Shown one piece after another: positions 44,191 through 53,777 of a DNA stretch of 64,000 nucleotides; positions within the stretch are counted from its first letter, which is position 1; every line of letters starts with the position of its first letter. This stretch comes from Knufia peltigerae (taxonomy: Eukaryota > Ascomycota > Eurotiomycetes > Chaetothyriales > Trichomeriaceae). The position numbers were made by a program, and so were the translations under genes. The stretch lies in contig JAPDRN010000158.1 of assembly GCA_030247855.1 (NCBI GenBank), forward strand, positions 1 through 64,000, read 5' to 3'. Below the pieces are notes generated by a model. It had not been told where the DNA came from and made no database searches. It saw only the letters and a list, made by a program, of their open reading frames with translations.

Positions 44191-45219
44191 TCAGGCAGCG
44201 AAGTCGATCACCACGCGGCCTTCGATGGTGCCGGCGTGCATGCGCGCGAACACCTCGTTGACGTTCTCCAGGCGGTCGGTGCTGACCGTCGCGGCGACTT
44301 TGCCTTCGGCGGCGAACTGCAGCGATTCCTGCAGGTCCAGGCGGGTGCCGACGATCGAACCGCGCACGGTGACGCCGTTGAGCACCATGCCGAAGATGTC
44401 CAGCGGGAAGTTGCCCGGTGGCAGACCGTTGAGCGAGACCGTGCCGCCGCGGCGGACCATACCCAGCGCCTGTTCAAACGCCTTGGGCGAAACCGCGGTG
44501 ACCAGTGCACCATGCGCGCCGCCGATTTCCTTCTTCAGGAACGCGGCCGGATCGGTGGTGCGCGCGTTGACGGTGACCTGCGCGCCCAGGCGCTTGGCCA
44601 GCGCCAGCTTGGCGTCGTCCACGTCCACCGCTGCAACGTTCAGGCCCATCGCGCGGGCGTACTGCACGGCCATATGGCCGAGCCCGCCGATGCCGGAAAT
44701 GGCCACCCAATCACCGGGCTTGGTGTCGGTGACCTTCAGGCCCTTGTATACGGTGACGCCCGCGCACAGCACCGGCGCGATCTCCACGAAGCCCACTTCC
44801 TTCGGAAGCAGGCCGACATAGTTGGCATCGGCCAGCGCGTACTCGGCGAAGCCGCCGTTGACCGAGTAGCCGGTATTGCGCTGCGTTTCGCACAGCGTTT
44901 CCCAGCCGCCCAGGCAGTGTTCGCAATGGCCACACGCCGAGTACAACCAGGGGATGCCGACCCTGTCACCTTCCTTGATGTGCCCTACCCCGCCTCCCAC
45001 GGCCACGACGTGCCCCACGCCCTCGTGACCGGGGATGAACGGCGGGTTCGGTCTCACCGGCCAGTCGCCCTCGGCGGCGTGCAGGTCGGTGTGGCAGACG
45101 CCACAGGCCTCGATCTTGACCAGCACCTCGCCCGCCCCCGGGCGCGGTACCACGACTTCCTCGATGACCAGCGGCTTGCCGAACTCACGGACGACGGCGG
45201 CCTTCATGGTTCTGTTCAT
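44191..45219 (-). CDS. adhP: Zinc-dependent alcohol dehydrogenase AdhP-like
   Basis: Medium-chain NAD-dependent alcohol dehydrogenase (342 residues). Catalytic zinc ligands lie in ACGVCHTD, GHEGVGHVV and later in the core, and the structural zinc cysteines are in CGHCEHCLGGWETLC. The Rossmann motif GIGGLGHMAVQYA is intact. GGAGAAG precedes ATG 45219. It is 74 bases downstream of the aldehyde dehydrogenase on the same strand, so both should share the sigma-54 promoter, giving a two-step alcohol-to-acid pathway. Confidence 0.95.
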   Translation of the reverse strand: MNRTMKAAVVREFGKPLVIEEVVVPRPGAGEVLVKIEACGVCHTDLHAAEGDWPVRPNPPFIPGHEGVGHVVAVGGGVGHIKEGDRVGIPWLYSACGHCEHCLGGWETLCETQRNTGYSVNGGFAEYALADANYVGLLPKEVGFVEIAPVLCAGVTVYKGLKVTDTKPGDWVAISGIGGLGHMAVQYARAMGLNVAAVDVDDAKLALAKRLGAQVTVNARTTDPAAFLKKEIGGAHGALVTAVSPKAFEQALGMVRRGGTVSLNGLPPGNFPLDIFGMVLNGVTVRGSIVGTRLDLQESLQFAAEGKVAATVSTDRLENVNEVFARMHAGTIEGRVVIDFAA

Positions 45220-45293
45220 GCGTGCTTCTCCGTAGTGCGCTTGCAGACAGGATGGCGCCGGCCCCATGCCCGCGCCTTGATCCCGATCAATCC

Positions 45294-45329
45294 TCAGAAG
45301 AAGCCGAGCTTCTTCGGTGCGTAGCTGAC

Positions 45330-45369
<40 letters not shown>

Positions 45370-45371
45370 CG

Positions 45372-45407
<36 letters not shown>

Positions 45408-46823
45408 ACCGAACGCGGCGTGCGCCGGGTAGGCGTGATAGCAGTTGGTCCATACCCGCCCGGCCTGGATCGCGCGGCCCACCCGGTACAGTCGCGCCGC
45501 ATCGCGGCTCCAGACGCCGGCACCCAGCCCGTACAGCGTGTCGTTGGCGATCTGCAGCGCTTCTTCCTCGGTCCTGAACGTGGTCACCGACACCACCGGC
45601 CCGAAGATCTCCTCCTGGAACACGCGCATGCCGTTGTGGCCCTTGAACACGGTGGGCTGCACATAGAAGCCGCCGGCCAGGTCGCCACCGAGAGCGGCCT
45701 TGTCGCCACCAATCAGCACCTCGGCGCCTTCCTCGCGGCCGATGGCGATGTAGGACAGGATCTTCTCCAACTGTTCGCATGATGCCTGCGCACCCACCAT
45801 GGTGTTCGGGTCCAGTGGATTGCCCTGCCGGATCGCTGCCACGCGTTCGAGTACGCGTTCCATGAAGCGTTCGTAGATCGATTCCTGCACCAGTGCGCGC
45901 GACGGGCAGGTGCAGACCTCGCCCTGGTTGAAGGCGAACATGACGAAGCCTTCCACCGCCTTGTCGAGGAAATCATCGTCTTCGGCCATCACGTCGGCGA
46001 AGAACAGGTTCGGCGATTTTCCGCCCAGCTCCAGCGTCACCGGAATCAGGTTCTGGCTGGCGTACTGCATGATCAGGCGGCCGGTGGAGGTCTCGCCGGT
46101 GAAGGCGATCTTGGCGATGCGCGGGCTGCTGGCCAGCGGCTTGCCCGCCTCCAGGCCGAAGCCGTTGACCACGTTGAGCACGCCCGGCGGCAGCAGGTCG
46201 CCAATCACCTCCATCAGCACCAGGATCGACGCCGGGGTCTGCTCGGCAGGCTTCAGCACCACGCAGTTGCCGGCGGCCAGTGCCGGCGCCAGCTTCCAGG
46301 CGGCCATCAGCAGCGGGAAGTTCCACGGAATGATCTGCCCGACCACGCCCAGCGGTTCGTGGAAATGGTAGGCCACGGTGTCGTCGTCGATCTGCGACAA
46401 GCTGCCTTCCTGCGCGCGCAGGCAACCGGCGAAGTAGCGGAAGTGGTCGGCCATCAGCGGTACGTCGGCGTTGAGCGTCTCGCGGATCGGCTTGCCGTTG
46501 TCCCAGGTCTCGGCGTGGGCCAGCAGTTCCAGGCTCTGTTCGATGCGATCGGCGATGCGGTTGAGCAGCAGCGCACGGTGTGCGGCCGATGTGCGGCCCC
46601 AGGCGTCCTTTGCAGCGTGCGCGGCATCGAGTGCGGCGTCGATGTCCTCGGCGTTGGAGCGGGCAACTTCAGTGAACACCTGGCCGTTCACCGGCGAGAT
46701 GTTGTCGAAGTACTGGCCGCTGCGCGGGGCGGTCCATTCGCCACCGATGTAGTTGCCATAGCGCGGCTTGAACAGGGAGCGCGGATCGGTGGCATGCGGG
46801 CGGGTGGACGGTACGGCGTTCAT
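45294..46823 (-). CDS. Aldehyde dehydrogenase (ExaC/AldB-like)
   Basis: NAD(P)-dependent oxidation of aldehydes to acids, 509 residues. The catalytic cysteine C304 (in NQGEVCTCPSR) and glutamate E265 (in LELGGKSPN) are present, with PWNFPLLMAAWK and GETSTGRLI for cofactor binding. The N-terminal YGNYIGGEW and C-terminal GFF ending resemble the acetaldehyde dehydrogenases ExaC and AldB. First gene of the ald-adhP operon, with a sigma-54 type promoter 37 bases upstream and a divergent activator gene. Confidence 0.93.
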
Positions 46824-46859
46824 GGCGGCTCCTGTGGTGGGCGTGGTGCATCCACAGGC

Positions 46860-46874
46860 GCAAGGACGATGCCA
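46860..46874 (-). promoter_or_regulatory. Sigma-54 (-24/-12) promoter of the aldehyde dehydrogenase operon
   Basis: Minus-strand TGGCA-TCGTCC-TTGC has GG and GC separated by ten bases, the spacing required for sigma-54 RNA polymerase. It is 37 bases before the aldehyde dehydrogenase start. Confidence 0.85.
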
Positions 46875-46986
46875 ACCCTGGCCTGCTGCGCTGCATCACG
46901 CCTTCATCGTCCGGCCATCGGTCATCCTGTCGCGCACCCTGCGGCAGTGCAGCAGGTGTGGCCGTTGCAGGCCGGCGCGGGGTGTG

Positions 46987-47032
46987 CTGTTAATCGGGAC
47001 AGGTTCCGCAACAACTGTCGCAATGTGCGACA
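46987..47032. promoter_or_regulatory. Candidate activator-binding palindromes
   Basis: TGTCGCA-ATG-TGCGACA at 47016-47032 is a perfect 7-bp inverted repeat, and CTGT-N8-ACAG lies at 46987-47002. They are 115-155 bases upstream of the sigma-54 promoter, a normal enhancer distance, and directly ahead of the activator's own ribosome site, which suggests autoregulation. Confidence 0.7.
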
Positions 47033-47045
47033 CAGGAGGCTGTCG

Positions 47046-48896
47046 GTGTCCCCGCTTGCTCCCGATCCCCGCCTGGGAAGTGCCCGGCGCAGTTTCTTCG
47101 AGCGCGGCGCTGCTCCCGTCGGCGCGGTGCCCGAGGCGATCCTGCATTCCTGGCAACGCTGCCAACGGCACGGCCTGCTGGTGGATGCGCAGCCGGCCGC
47201 CGAACCACTGACCGACAACCGCCTGCGCGAACTGCGCCAGCGCCGCGAGCGCCTGTGGCGACAAGCGCGCCCGGAGCTGGATGGACTGGCTGCGGAAATG
47301 ACCCAGAGCGGCAGCATCGTGCTGCTGACCGATGAAGACGGCTGGATCCTCGACGCCGAAGGCAGTGCCGGTTTCCTCGACAAGGCGGGTCGTGTCGCGC
47401 TGATGCCGGGCATGCGCTGGGACGAAGGCACGGTCGGCACCAACGCGATCGGCACCGCGCTGGTCGACGGGCGTGCGCTGCAGGTGCGTGGCGGCGAGCA
47501 CTACTTCGCCCCGCACGGCATCCTCACCTGTTCGGCCGTGCCGATCCTGGACCCCTACGGGCAATGCCTGGGTGTGCTCGATGTGTCCGGCGACGCGCGG
47601 TTGCCACACGTGCACGCGCTGGCGCTGGTGCGGCAGGCGGTAGCGCAGATCGAGCACCGCGGTTTCGCCGACGGCCTGGCCGACTGCGAGCTGCTGCGCC
47701 TGCATCATCAGCCCGCGCTGCTGGGCAGTGCGCGCGAAGGCGTGCTCGGCTTCCGCGGCGGTCGCCTGGTCGCGGCCAATCGTGCCGGTTTTGCCTTGTT
47801 CGGGCTGGATCGCCAGGACATCGGCCGCACGCCATACGAAGCATTGTTCGAACAGCCGCTGTCGCGCCTGGCCGATGACGGCGTGCTGCTTGATCGCCAG
47901 GGCCGTCGTCTGTACGGCGTGCGCGAGGCCCGTGCGTCGCGACGCAGTGTGGCTACGCCTGGGCCGACCGCGCCGTTGCCGGTCCGTGCACAGGGACCAC
48001 TGTTCGATACCGGGCAGCAACAGCAGCTGGCCACCGCAGGACGCGTGCTGCAGGCCGGGCTGCCGGTGCTGCTGCAGGGCGAGACCGGCACCGGCAAGGA
48101 AGTCTTCGCGCGGGAAGTGCACGCACGCAGCACGCGTGCGGGAAAGCCCTTCGTCGCGGTGAACTGCGCGGCGCTACCGGAAGGCCTGATCGAAGCAGAG
48201 CTGTTCGGCTACGAGGAGGGTGCCTTTACCGGTGCGCGCCGGCAGGGCAGCCCGGGCCTGCTGCGGCAGGCCGAGGGCGGTACGTTGTTCCTCGATGAGA
48301 TCGGCGACATGCCGCTGGCGCTGCAACCGCGCCTGCTGCGCGTGCTGCAGGAACGCGAGCTGTCACCGCTGGGCGGCGGCAAGCCGGTGAAACTGGATTT
48401 CGCACTGGTCTGCGCCAGCCACTGCGAACTGCCGCAGGCGGTGGATGCCGGTCGCTTCCGTGCGGATCTGTACTACCGCATCGCCGACCACGTGGTGACC
48501 CTGGCGCCGTTGCGGCAGCACCCCGATCGCGCTGCCGTGGTGGATGCCCTGTGGCAGCAGCTGGGACAGGGCCATGCGTTGTCGGCGCAGACGCGCGCGA
48601 CGCTGGCCGCCCATGCCTGGCCCGGCAACCTGCGCCAGCTGAGTGCCTGCCTGCGCACGCTGGCCGCACTGGCTGAGCCGGGTCAACCGGTGGGCGCGCA
48701 GCTGCTGCCCGCGGACGTGCGTGCTGGCACGTCCACCGCGCCAGCAGTGCCTGCCAGCGGGGCATTGGAGGAGATCGCCGAGGCGGCCATGCGCCAGGCG
48801 CTTGCCGAGTGCCAGGGCAACGTCAGCGCGGCCGCCAAGCGGCTGGGGATCAACCGCAGCACCCTGTACCGGCGGCTGGGTACGCCACGCGGTTGA
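47046..48896 (+). CDS. Sigma-54-dependent transcriptional activator, AcoR-like
   Basis: A 616-residue enhancer-binding protein. Residues 60-200 form a GAF-type sensor region with the AcoR-like EGTVGTNAIGTAL; 225-295 look PAS-like. The AAA+ domain has Walker A GETGTGKE (345-352), the sigma-54 contact loop GAFTGA (392-397) and FLDEIGDM. The C-terminal Fis-type helix-turn-helix contains NVSAAAKRLGINRSTLYRRLG. The start is GTG 47046, with AGGAGG six bases upstream. It is divergent from the ald-adhP operon, whose promoter it most likely activates in response to an alcohol or aldehyde. Confidence 0.9.
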   Translation: MSPLAPDPRLGSARRSFFERGAAPVGAVPEAILHSWQRCQRHGLLVDAQPAAEPLTDNRLRELRQRRERLWRQARPELDGLAAEMTQSGSIVLLTDEDGWILDAEGSAGFLDKAGRVALMPGMRWDEGTVGTNAIGTALVDGRALQVRGGEHYFAPHGILTCSAVPILDPYGQCLGVLDVSGDARLPHVHALALVRQAVAQIEHRGFADGLADCELLRLHHQPALLGSAREGVLGFRGGRLVAANRAGFALFGLDRQDIGRTPYEALFEQPLSRLADDGVLLDRQGRRLYGVREARASRRSVATPGPTAPLPVRAQGPLFDTGQQQQLATAGRVLQAGLPVLLQGETGTGKEVFAREVHARSTRAGKPFVAVNCAALPEGLIEAELFGYEEGAFTGARRQGSPGLLRQAEGGTLFLDEIGDMPLALQPRLLRVLQERELSPLGGGKPVKLDFALVCASHCELPQAVDAGRFRADLYYRIADHVVTLAPLRQHPDRAAVVDALWQQLGQGHALSAQTRATLAAHAWPGNLRQLSACLRTLAALAEPGQPVGAQLLPADVRAGTSTAPAVPASGALEEIAEAAMRQALAECQGNVSAAAKRLGINRSTLYRRLGTPRG

Positions 48897-48905
48897 AGGA
48901 ATCTG

Positions 48906-48929
48906 GTAGCGCCGGGTCTGTGCCCGGCT
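48906..48929 (+). repeat. GTAG hairpin (SMAG-type)
   Basis: GTAGCGCCGGGT-CTG-TGCCCGGCT, a single copy between the convergent activator and eda genes. Confidence 0.85.
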
Positions 48930-48947
48930 CCACCAGCAGCCGAACGA

Positions 48948-49586
48948 TCAGCTGGCCAGCACTGCGGCCTCACGTGCCAGGCGCTCGACGCTGTCCCAGT
49001 CGCGGGTCTGCATCAGCGCGACGGTGGTCAGCCAGGAGCCGCCCACGCACAGCACGTTGGGCAGATGCAGGAACTGGCTGGCGGTCTGCGCACTGATGCC
49101 ACCGGTCGGGCAGAAGCGCACATCGCCGAACGGACCGTGCCACGCCGACAGCATCGCGGCACCACCGGCCTGCACCGCGGGGAAGAACTTGAAGGTATCC
49201 AGGCCATGTTCCAGGCCGACGATCAGCTCCGAACCGGTGGCCACACCCGGCAGGTAGGGCAGATCGGCATCGCGTGCGGCGGCATACAGCCGTGGGGTCG
49301 CCCCGGGCGACACCGCGAAGCGGCCGCCGGCCTGTTTCACCGCCTGCATCTGCGCGGCATCGAGCACGGTGCCGGCACCAATCACCGCATCCGGCACGGC
49401 GTCGACCATCGCCTTGATGGCTTCCAGCGCACGCGGCGTGCGCAGGGTCACCTCGATCACCGGCAGGCCACCACGGAACAGCGCCTGCGCGACCTGCACC
49501 GCATCGTCGATGTCGTCGGGGGTGAACACCGGAATCACCGGTGCCAGTTTCAGTACCGCACGAACGCGTGGATCAGCGCCGGACAT
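48948..49586 (-). CDS. eda: 2-dehydro-3-deoxy-phosphogluconate aldolase
   Basis: Splits 2-keto-3-deoxy-6-phosphogluconate (KDPG) into pyruvate and glyceraldehyde 3-phosphate. The 212-residue TIM barrel has VIEVTLRTPRALEAI with the catalytic glutamate, the VIGAGTVLD strand, SPGATPRL and the Schiff-base lysine in TFKFFPA. The kdgK stop overlaps its start by 14 bases, so kdgK-eda is one operon converting 2-keto-3-deoxygluconate (KDG) to central metabolites. Confidence 0.95.
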   Translation of the reverse strand: MSGADPRVRAVLKLAPVIPVFTPDDIDDAVQVAQALFRGGLPVIEVTLRTPRALEAIKAMVDAVPDAVIGAGTVLDAAQMQAVKQAGGRFAVSPGATPRLYAAARDADLPYLPGVATGSELIVGLEHGLDTFKFFPAVQAGGAAMLSAWHGPFGDVRFCPTGGISAQTASQFLHLPNVLCVGGSWLTTVALMQTRDWDSVERLAREAAVLAS

Positions 49587-50592
49587 CGAATCGCTCCTCG
49601 CCCATCAGGGCCAACACATCAGCTTCGCTGACGGGATTGAAATCGCCGGGAATGGAGTGCTTCAGGCCCCCGGCGGCCAGGCCGAAGCGCACGGTGGCGT
49701 CGGCGTCGAAGGCGGACAGGATGCCATGCAGGATGCCTGCCGCGAAGGCATCACCACCGCCGATGCGGTCGACGATGCCCTGCAGCTGGCGTACCGGGGC
49801 CTGTGCGCGGGTGCCATCGCGGCCAAGCAGCAGCGCGCCCAGCGCATGGTGGTCCACGCTCAGCGTCTGCCGCTGGGTGCAGGCCAGCCATTGCAGCTGC
49901 GGGAACGCTTCGAACGCCGCCGCCGCCGCCGCTTCCACGCGCGCGACCACGTCGGCTTGTTCGAAGCGCTGGCCGAGGATGACTTCGATATCGCGGTAAT
50001 CGGCAAAGACGATGTCGGCCTGCGCGAACAGTTCGTGCAGGATCGCCTGCGCATCGCCACCCCAGCGCTGCCACAGCTTCGGCCGGAAGTTGCCGTCGAA
50101 GGACACACGCACGCCCAGCGCACGCGCGGCGCGCGCTGCGGCCAGCGTGGCCTGCGCCACGTCCGGGCCCAGCGCCGGGCTGACCCCGGACAGGTGCAGC
50201 CACTGCGCGCCCTGTAGCAGCGCCGGCCAGTCGTAGTCGGCGGCGGTGCTGTTGGCGAATGCCGAATCGGCACGGTCGTAGACCACTTCACTGGCCCGTT
50301 GCACCGCGCCGGTGGTCAGGAAATACAGGCCCATGCGGCCGTCGGCATCTTCGCGCACGCTGCGCGTATCGACCCCATGCCGGCGCAGTTCGGCCAGCGC
50401 ATGCGCGCCAAGCGCGTTGCCGGCGACGGTACTGACCATGGCCACGTCATGTCCAAAACGGGACAGCGAGACAGCCACGTTCGCCTCGGCGCCGCCGACC
50501 TGCACCTGCAGCTGCGGCGACTGCAGCAGCAGTTCGCGACCGGGTGCACCCAGGCGCAGCAGCAATTCCCCGAAACACACGATACGACCCAT
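49573..50592 (-). CDS. kdgK: 2-dehydro-3-deoxygluconokinase (PfkB family)
   Basis: Phosphorylates KDG to KDPG. The 339 residues show PfkB hallmarks: N-terminal FGELLLRL and GGAEANVAVSLSRFG, and the catalytic-aspartate motif IGGGDAFAAGILHG. Length and GGAEANVA point to KdgK over other PfkB kinases. ATG 50592 has AAGGAG seven bases upstream. An ATGACACCG-type operator lies about 85 bases upstream, shared with the other units of this locus. Confidence 0.92.
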   Translation of the reverse strand: MGRIVCFGELLLRLGAPGRELLLQSPQLQVQVGGAEANVAVSLSRFGHDVAMVSTVAGNALGAHALAELRRHGVDTRSVREDADGRMGLYFLTTGAVQRASEVVYDRADSAFANSTAADYDWPALLQGAQWLHLSGVSPALGPDVAQATLAAARAARALGVRVSFDGNFRPKLWQRWGGDAQAILHELFAQADIVFADYRDIEVILGQRFEQADVVARVEAAAAAAFEAFPQLQWLACTQRQTLSVDHHALGALLLGRDGTRAQAPVRQLQGIVDRIGGGDAFAAGILHGILSAFDADATVRFGLAAGGLKHSIPGDFNPVSEADVLALMGEERFDVRR

Positions 50593-50666
50593 TTTCTGCT
50601 CCTTCACGCGTGCCGCCCGCATGTGACACTGGGCGGCGTGGTAGTGGACCACGCGTGGGGCGTGGA

Positions 50667-50685
50667 ATTGGCTAGCGGTGTCATT
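50667..50685. promoter_or_regulatory. Shared operator, site A (kdgK side)
   Basis: ATTGGCTAG-CGGTGTCATT contains the CGGTGTCAT half-site (50676-50684), upstream of the kdgK-eda operon in the kdgK/receptor divergent gap. Confidence 0.65.
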
Positions 50686-50815
50686 TCGATCCCGCCTGGC
50701 CTTGGCCTAAGCCTACCAAACTGTTGGAAGCATTGTCCTGCAAGCGTCTTGGAGACATTTCAGATCTGTTGCGGTGCAAGATGCCGGATCGGGAACGTGC
50801 TGTTAACGTCCGCCC

Positions 50816-50833
50816 TGACCAGCGGTGTCATCA
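50816..50833. promoter_or_regulatory. Shared operator, site B (receptor side)
   Basis: TGACCAG-CGGTGTCATCA, half-site at 50823-50831, 46 bases before the TonB receptor start. A possible further site, AAGACACCGGTTACCTT, lies at 50903-50919 inside the first codons of the receptor gene. Confidence 0.65.
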
Positions 50834-50878
50834 CGCTGAAACAGCCGCGATACCAGACCTTTGGGAGAGGGGAAAGGC

Positions 50879-53641
50879 ATGCATTCTCGGAACCATGAAA
50901 AAAAGACACCGGTTACCTTGCTCGCGTTGGCCGTCGCACTGGCCCTGGCAGGCAACGCCGGCGCGCAGCAGCAGAGCGCCAACCCGAACGCCACCGACCT
51001 GGATACGGTCACCGTCACCGGCTACCGCGCCAGCGTGGAGAAGGCGCTGGACATCAAGCGCGGCGAAGCCGGCGTGGTCGATGCCATCGTTGCCGAGGAC
51101 ATCGGCAAGTTCCCGGACCTGAACCTGGCTGAGTCGCTGCAGCGCATCCCGGGCGTGGTCATCACCCGCGAGGCCGGCGAAGGCCGCAACATCTCGGTGC
51201 GTGGCCTCGGCCCGGAATTCACCCGCGTGCGCATCAATGGCATGGAAGCGCTGACCACGGTCGGCGCCGGTGACCAGAGCGGCGGCACCAACCGCGGCCG
51301 TGGCTTCGACTTCAACGTGTTCGCCTCGGACCTGTTCTCGCAGCTGCTGGTGCGCAAGACTGCTTCGGCCGACGTCGAGGAAGGCTCGCTGGGCGCCACC
51401 GTCGATCTGCGCACCGCGCGTCCGTTCGACTACGACGGCTTCACCTTCGCCGCCAGTGGCCAGGCCAGCTACAACGCGATGGCCGAAAAGGCCGACCCGC
51501 GCATTGCCGCGCTGGTCTCCAACACCTTCGCCGATGGCACCTTCGGCGCATTGCTGTCGGTGGCCTATTCCGAGCGCCAGGCGCTGGAGGAAGGTTCCAA
51601 CACCGGGCGCTGGGCCAACGGCCCGAGCAACGGCAACTTCGCCGCGTCCTCGCCGTTCGCCGCCGCGCGTGGCGCCAACGTGTTCCATCCGCGCTTCCCG
51701 CGCTACGTGCAGATGGAACACGAACAGAAGCGGCTGGGCGTAACCGGTTCGCTGCAGTGGAAGCCGAACGACGCCACCGAGATCTCGCTGGATGCGCTGT
51801 ACTCGAAGATCGATGCGACGCGCGACGAGCACTACATCGAAGCGATCTCCTTCAGTCGCGGCGCCAATGCCAATGCGCGCCTGTCAGGCAAGCCGGCCAC
51901 CATCGTCAGGAACGGAGAGATCCGCGACAACGCGCTGCTCTATGGCGAGTTCGACAATGTCGACATCCGCACCGAGAACCGCCACGACGAGTGGAGCACC
52001 GAGTTCAAGCAGATCGCGCTGAACGGCCAGCACCGCTTCGGCGATGACTTCACCCTGTCCGGCAAGATCGGCATCTCGCGCTCCAAGCACGAGAACCCGG
52101 TGCAGACCACCGTCATCATGGACAAGTACGATGTCGACGGTTACAGCTACGACTACCGTGGCAACAGCCGTGCGCCGATCCTCAACTACGGCATCGACCC
52201 GACCAATCCCAACGGCTGGGAACTGGCCGAGATCCGCCTGCGTCCGCAGTACGTGGACAACGACTTCGACACCGGCCAGATCGACTTCAACTGGAACATC
52301 AGCCCGGGCTTCCGCCTGAAGGGCGGCGTGCTGGCCAAGGACTACACGTTCAAGACCGTCGAACTGCGCCGCGCCAGCGAACTGGCCGTGCCCAACTTCG
52401 CCGGCGGCAACAGGATCGTGCCGGCGGACCTGACCGAGCAGGCCGGACTGAAGGGCATCAACGGCAGTCCGTCCAACTGGGTCGTGCCGGACTTGGATGC
52501 GATCGCCGAACAGCTGGACATCTACAGCAACAGCGGCACCTTCGCCGTCGCCCCGCGTGCCAACAACGTGCGCAGCGTCGAAGAGAAGGACCGTGGCGCC
52601 TACCTGATGGGCGAGTTCTCCACTGAACTGGGCTCGCTGCCGCTGTCGGGCAACTTCGGCGTGCGCTACGTGCGCACCAAGCAGTCGTCCACCGGTCAGT
52701 CGACGTTGGCCAACGGCACCGTCGAAACGACGGTCAGCCGCACTTACGACGATACCCTGCCCTCGTTCAACCTGGTGGCCGAAGTCACCCCGGACTTCCT
52801 GATCCGGTTGGGTGCGGCAAAGGTGATGAGCCGCCCGGGGCTGGGCAGCCTGACGCCGGGCGCAACGGTGGCCGTGGCCGGTGGTGCGCGCACCATCTCC
52901 AGCGGCAACCCGGTGCTGGATCCGATCCGCGCAACCAATGTCGACCTCGGCTTCGAGTGGTACTTCTCCGAAGGCGCGATGGCCGGCATCGGCCTGTTCT
53001 ACAAGGACATCGAGAGCTTCGTGCAGACCACCCGCGAAGTGCGCCCGTTCAGCGACAGTGGCCTGCCCGCCTCGCTGCTGACTGGCACCGGTGCCTCACC
53101 CACCGATGACTTCACCTATACCAAGCCGGTCAACACCCCGGGCGGTGAACTGCACGGCGTGGAAGCCAACTACACCCAGCCCTTCACCTTCCTGCCGGGC
53201 AAGTGGGCCAACCTGGGCGTGCAGTTGAACTACACCTGGGTGGAATCGAAGATCCAGTACATCAACGCGGCCGGGCAGCCGGTGATGAAGACCGACCTGA
53301 CCGGCCTGTCGAAGTCGTCGTGGAACGCCACGCTGTTCTATGAAGGCGAGACGTTCGCCGGGCGCATCTCGGCCACCAACCGCGATGATTACCTGACCCA
53401 GGCACCGGGCCAGGAAACCGGCTTCAACCTCGATGGCTACCACGGCATGACCGGTACTACGGTGTTCGATGCGTCCATCCGCTACAAGATCAGCGACCAG
53501 CTGGAACTGAGCCTGGAAGGCATCAACCTGACCAACGAAGCCTCCGACGAGTGGGTGTACTCGCCGCTGACCGGTCGCCTGCCGCTGCAGTACACCGAGA
53601 CCGGCCGCCAGTACCTGCTGGGGCTGCGCTACAAGTTCTGA
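50879..53641 (+). CDS. TonB-dependent receptor, Xanthomonas-Caulobacter carbohydrate type
   Basis: A 920-residue outer-membrane receptor with signal peptide (VTLLALAVALALAGNAGA). The TonB box region is DTVTVTGYRASVEKALDIKR. The plug contains AEDIGKFPDLNLAESLQRIPGV, ISVRGLGPEFTRVRINGMEAL and SLGATVDLRTARPFDY, the pattern of the large carbohydrate-linked receptors of Xanthomonas and Caulobacter. The barrel ends RQYLLGLRYKF. ATG 50879 follows GAGAGGGGAAAGG. It begins the plus-strand unit with the large LamG protein and likely imports oligosaccharides processed by that unit. Confidence 0.94.
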   Translation: MHSRNHEKKTPVTLLALAVALALAGNAGAQQQSANPNATDLDTVTVTGYRASVEKALDIKRGEAGVVDAIVAEDIGKFPDLNLAESLQRIPGVVITREAGEGRNISVRGLGPEFTRVRINGMEALTTVGAGDQSGGTNRGRGFDFNVFASDLFSQLLVRKTASADVEEGSLGATVDLRTARPFDYDGFTFAASGQASYNAMAEKADPRIAALVSNTFADGTFGALLSVAYSERQALEEGSNTGRWANGPSNGNFAASSPFAAARGANVFHPRFPRYVQMEHEQKRLGVTGSLQWKPNDATEISLDALYSKIDATRDEHYIEAISFSRGANANARLSGKPATIVRNGEIRDNALLYGEFDNVDIRTENRHDEWSTEFKQIALNGQHRFGDDFTLSGKIGISRSKHENPVQTTVIMDKYDVDGYSYDYRGNSRAPILNYGIDPTNPNGWELAEIRLRPQYVDNDFDTGQIDFNWNISPGFRLKGGVLAKDYTFKTVELRRASELAVPNFAGGNRIVPADLTEQAGLKGINGSPSNWVVPDLDAIAEQLDIYSNSGTFAVAPRANNVRSVEEKDRGAYLMGEFSTELGSLPLSGNFGVRYVRTKQSSTGQSTLANGTVETTVSRTYDDTLPSFNLVAEVTPDFLIRLGAAKVMSRPGLGSLTPGATVAVAGGARTISSGNPVLDPIRATNVDLGFEWYFSEGAMAGIGLFYKDIESFVQTTREVRPFSDSGLPASLLTGTGASPTDDFTYTKPVNTPGGELHGVEANYTQPFTFLPGKWANLGVQLNYTWVESKIQYINAAGQPVMKTDLTGLSKSSWNATLFYEGETFAGRISATNRDDYLTQAPGQETGFNLDGYHGMTGTTVFDASIRYKISDQLELSLEGINLTNEASDEWVYSPLTGRLPLQYTETGRQYLLGLRYKF

Positions 53642-53777
53642 GCAACGCCGACGGCGTGCCACCCGGCACGTCGTCGTTCGCCACGATCGCTGCTGCGCCG
53701 CAAGGTGCCGTCGCGGCGTGGCCTTGCTACGGTCCGGCGGCCCTTGCCGGCCGTCGCCCGTTGAAAGGAAACGCCTG

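Noticed and set aside
44191..45780. Apparent 529-codon single gene extending adhP upstream.
   Set aside because: The upstream part overlaps the aldehyde dehydrogenase in another frame. The true adhP start at 45219 has a good ribosome site and the conserved N-terminus.
46359..47045. N-terminal extension of the sigma-54 activator.
   Set aside because: It would overlap the divergent aldehyde dehydrogenase gene and its promoter. GTG 47046 has a strong AGGAGG site and the family N-terminus.
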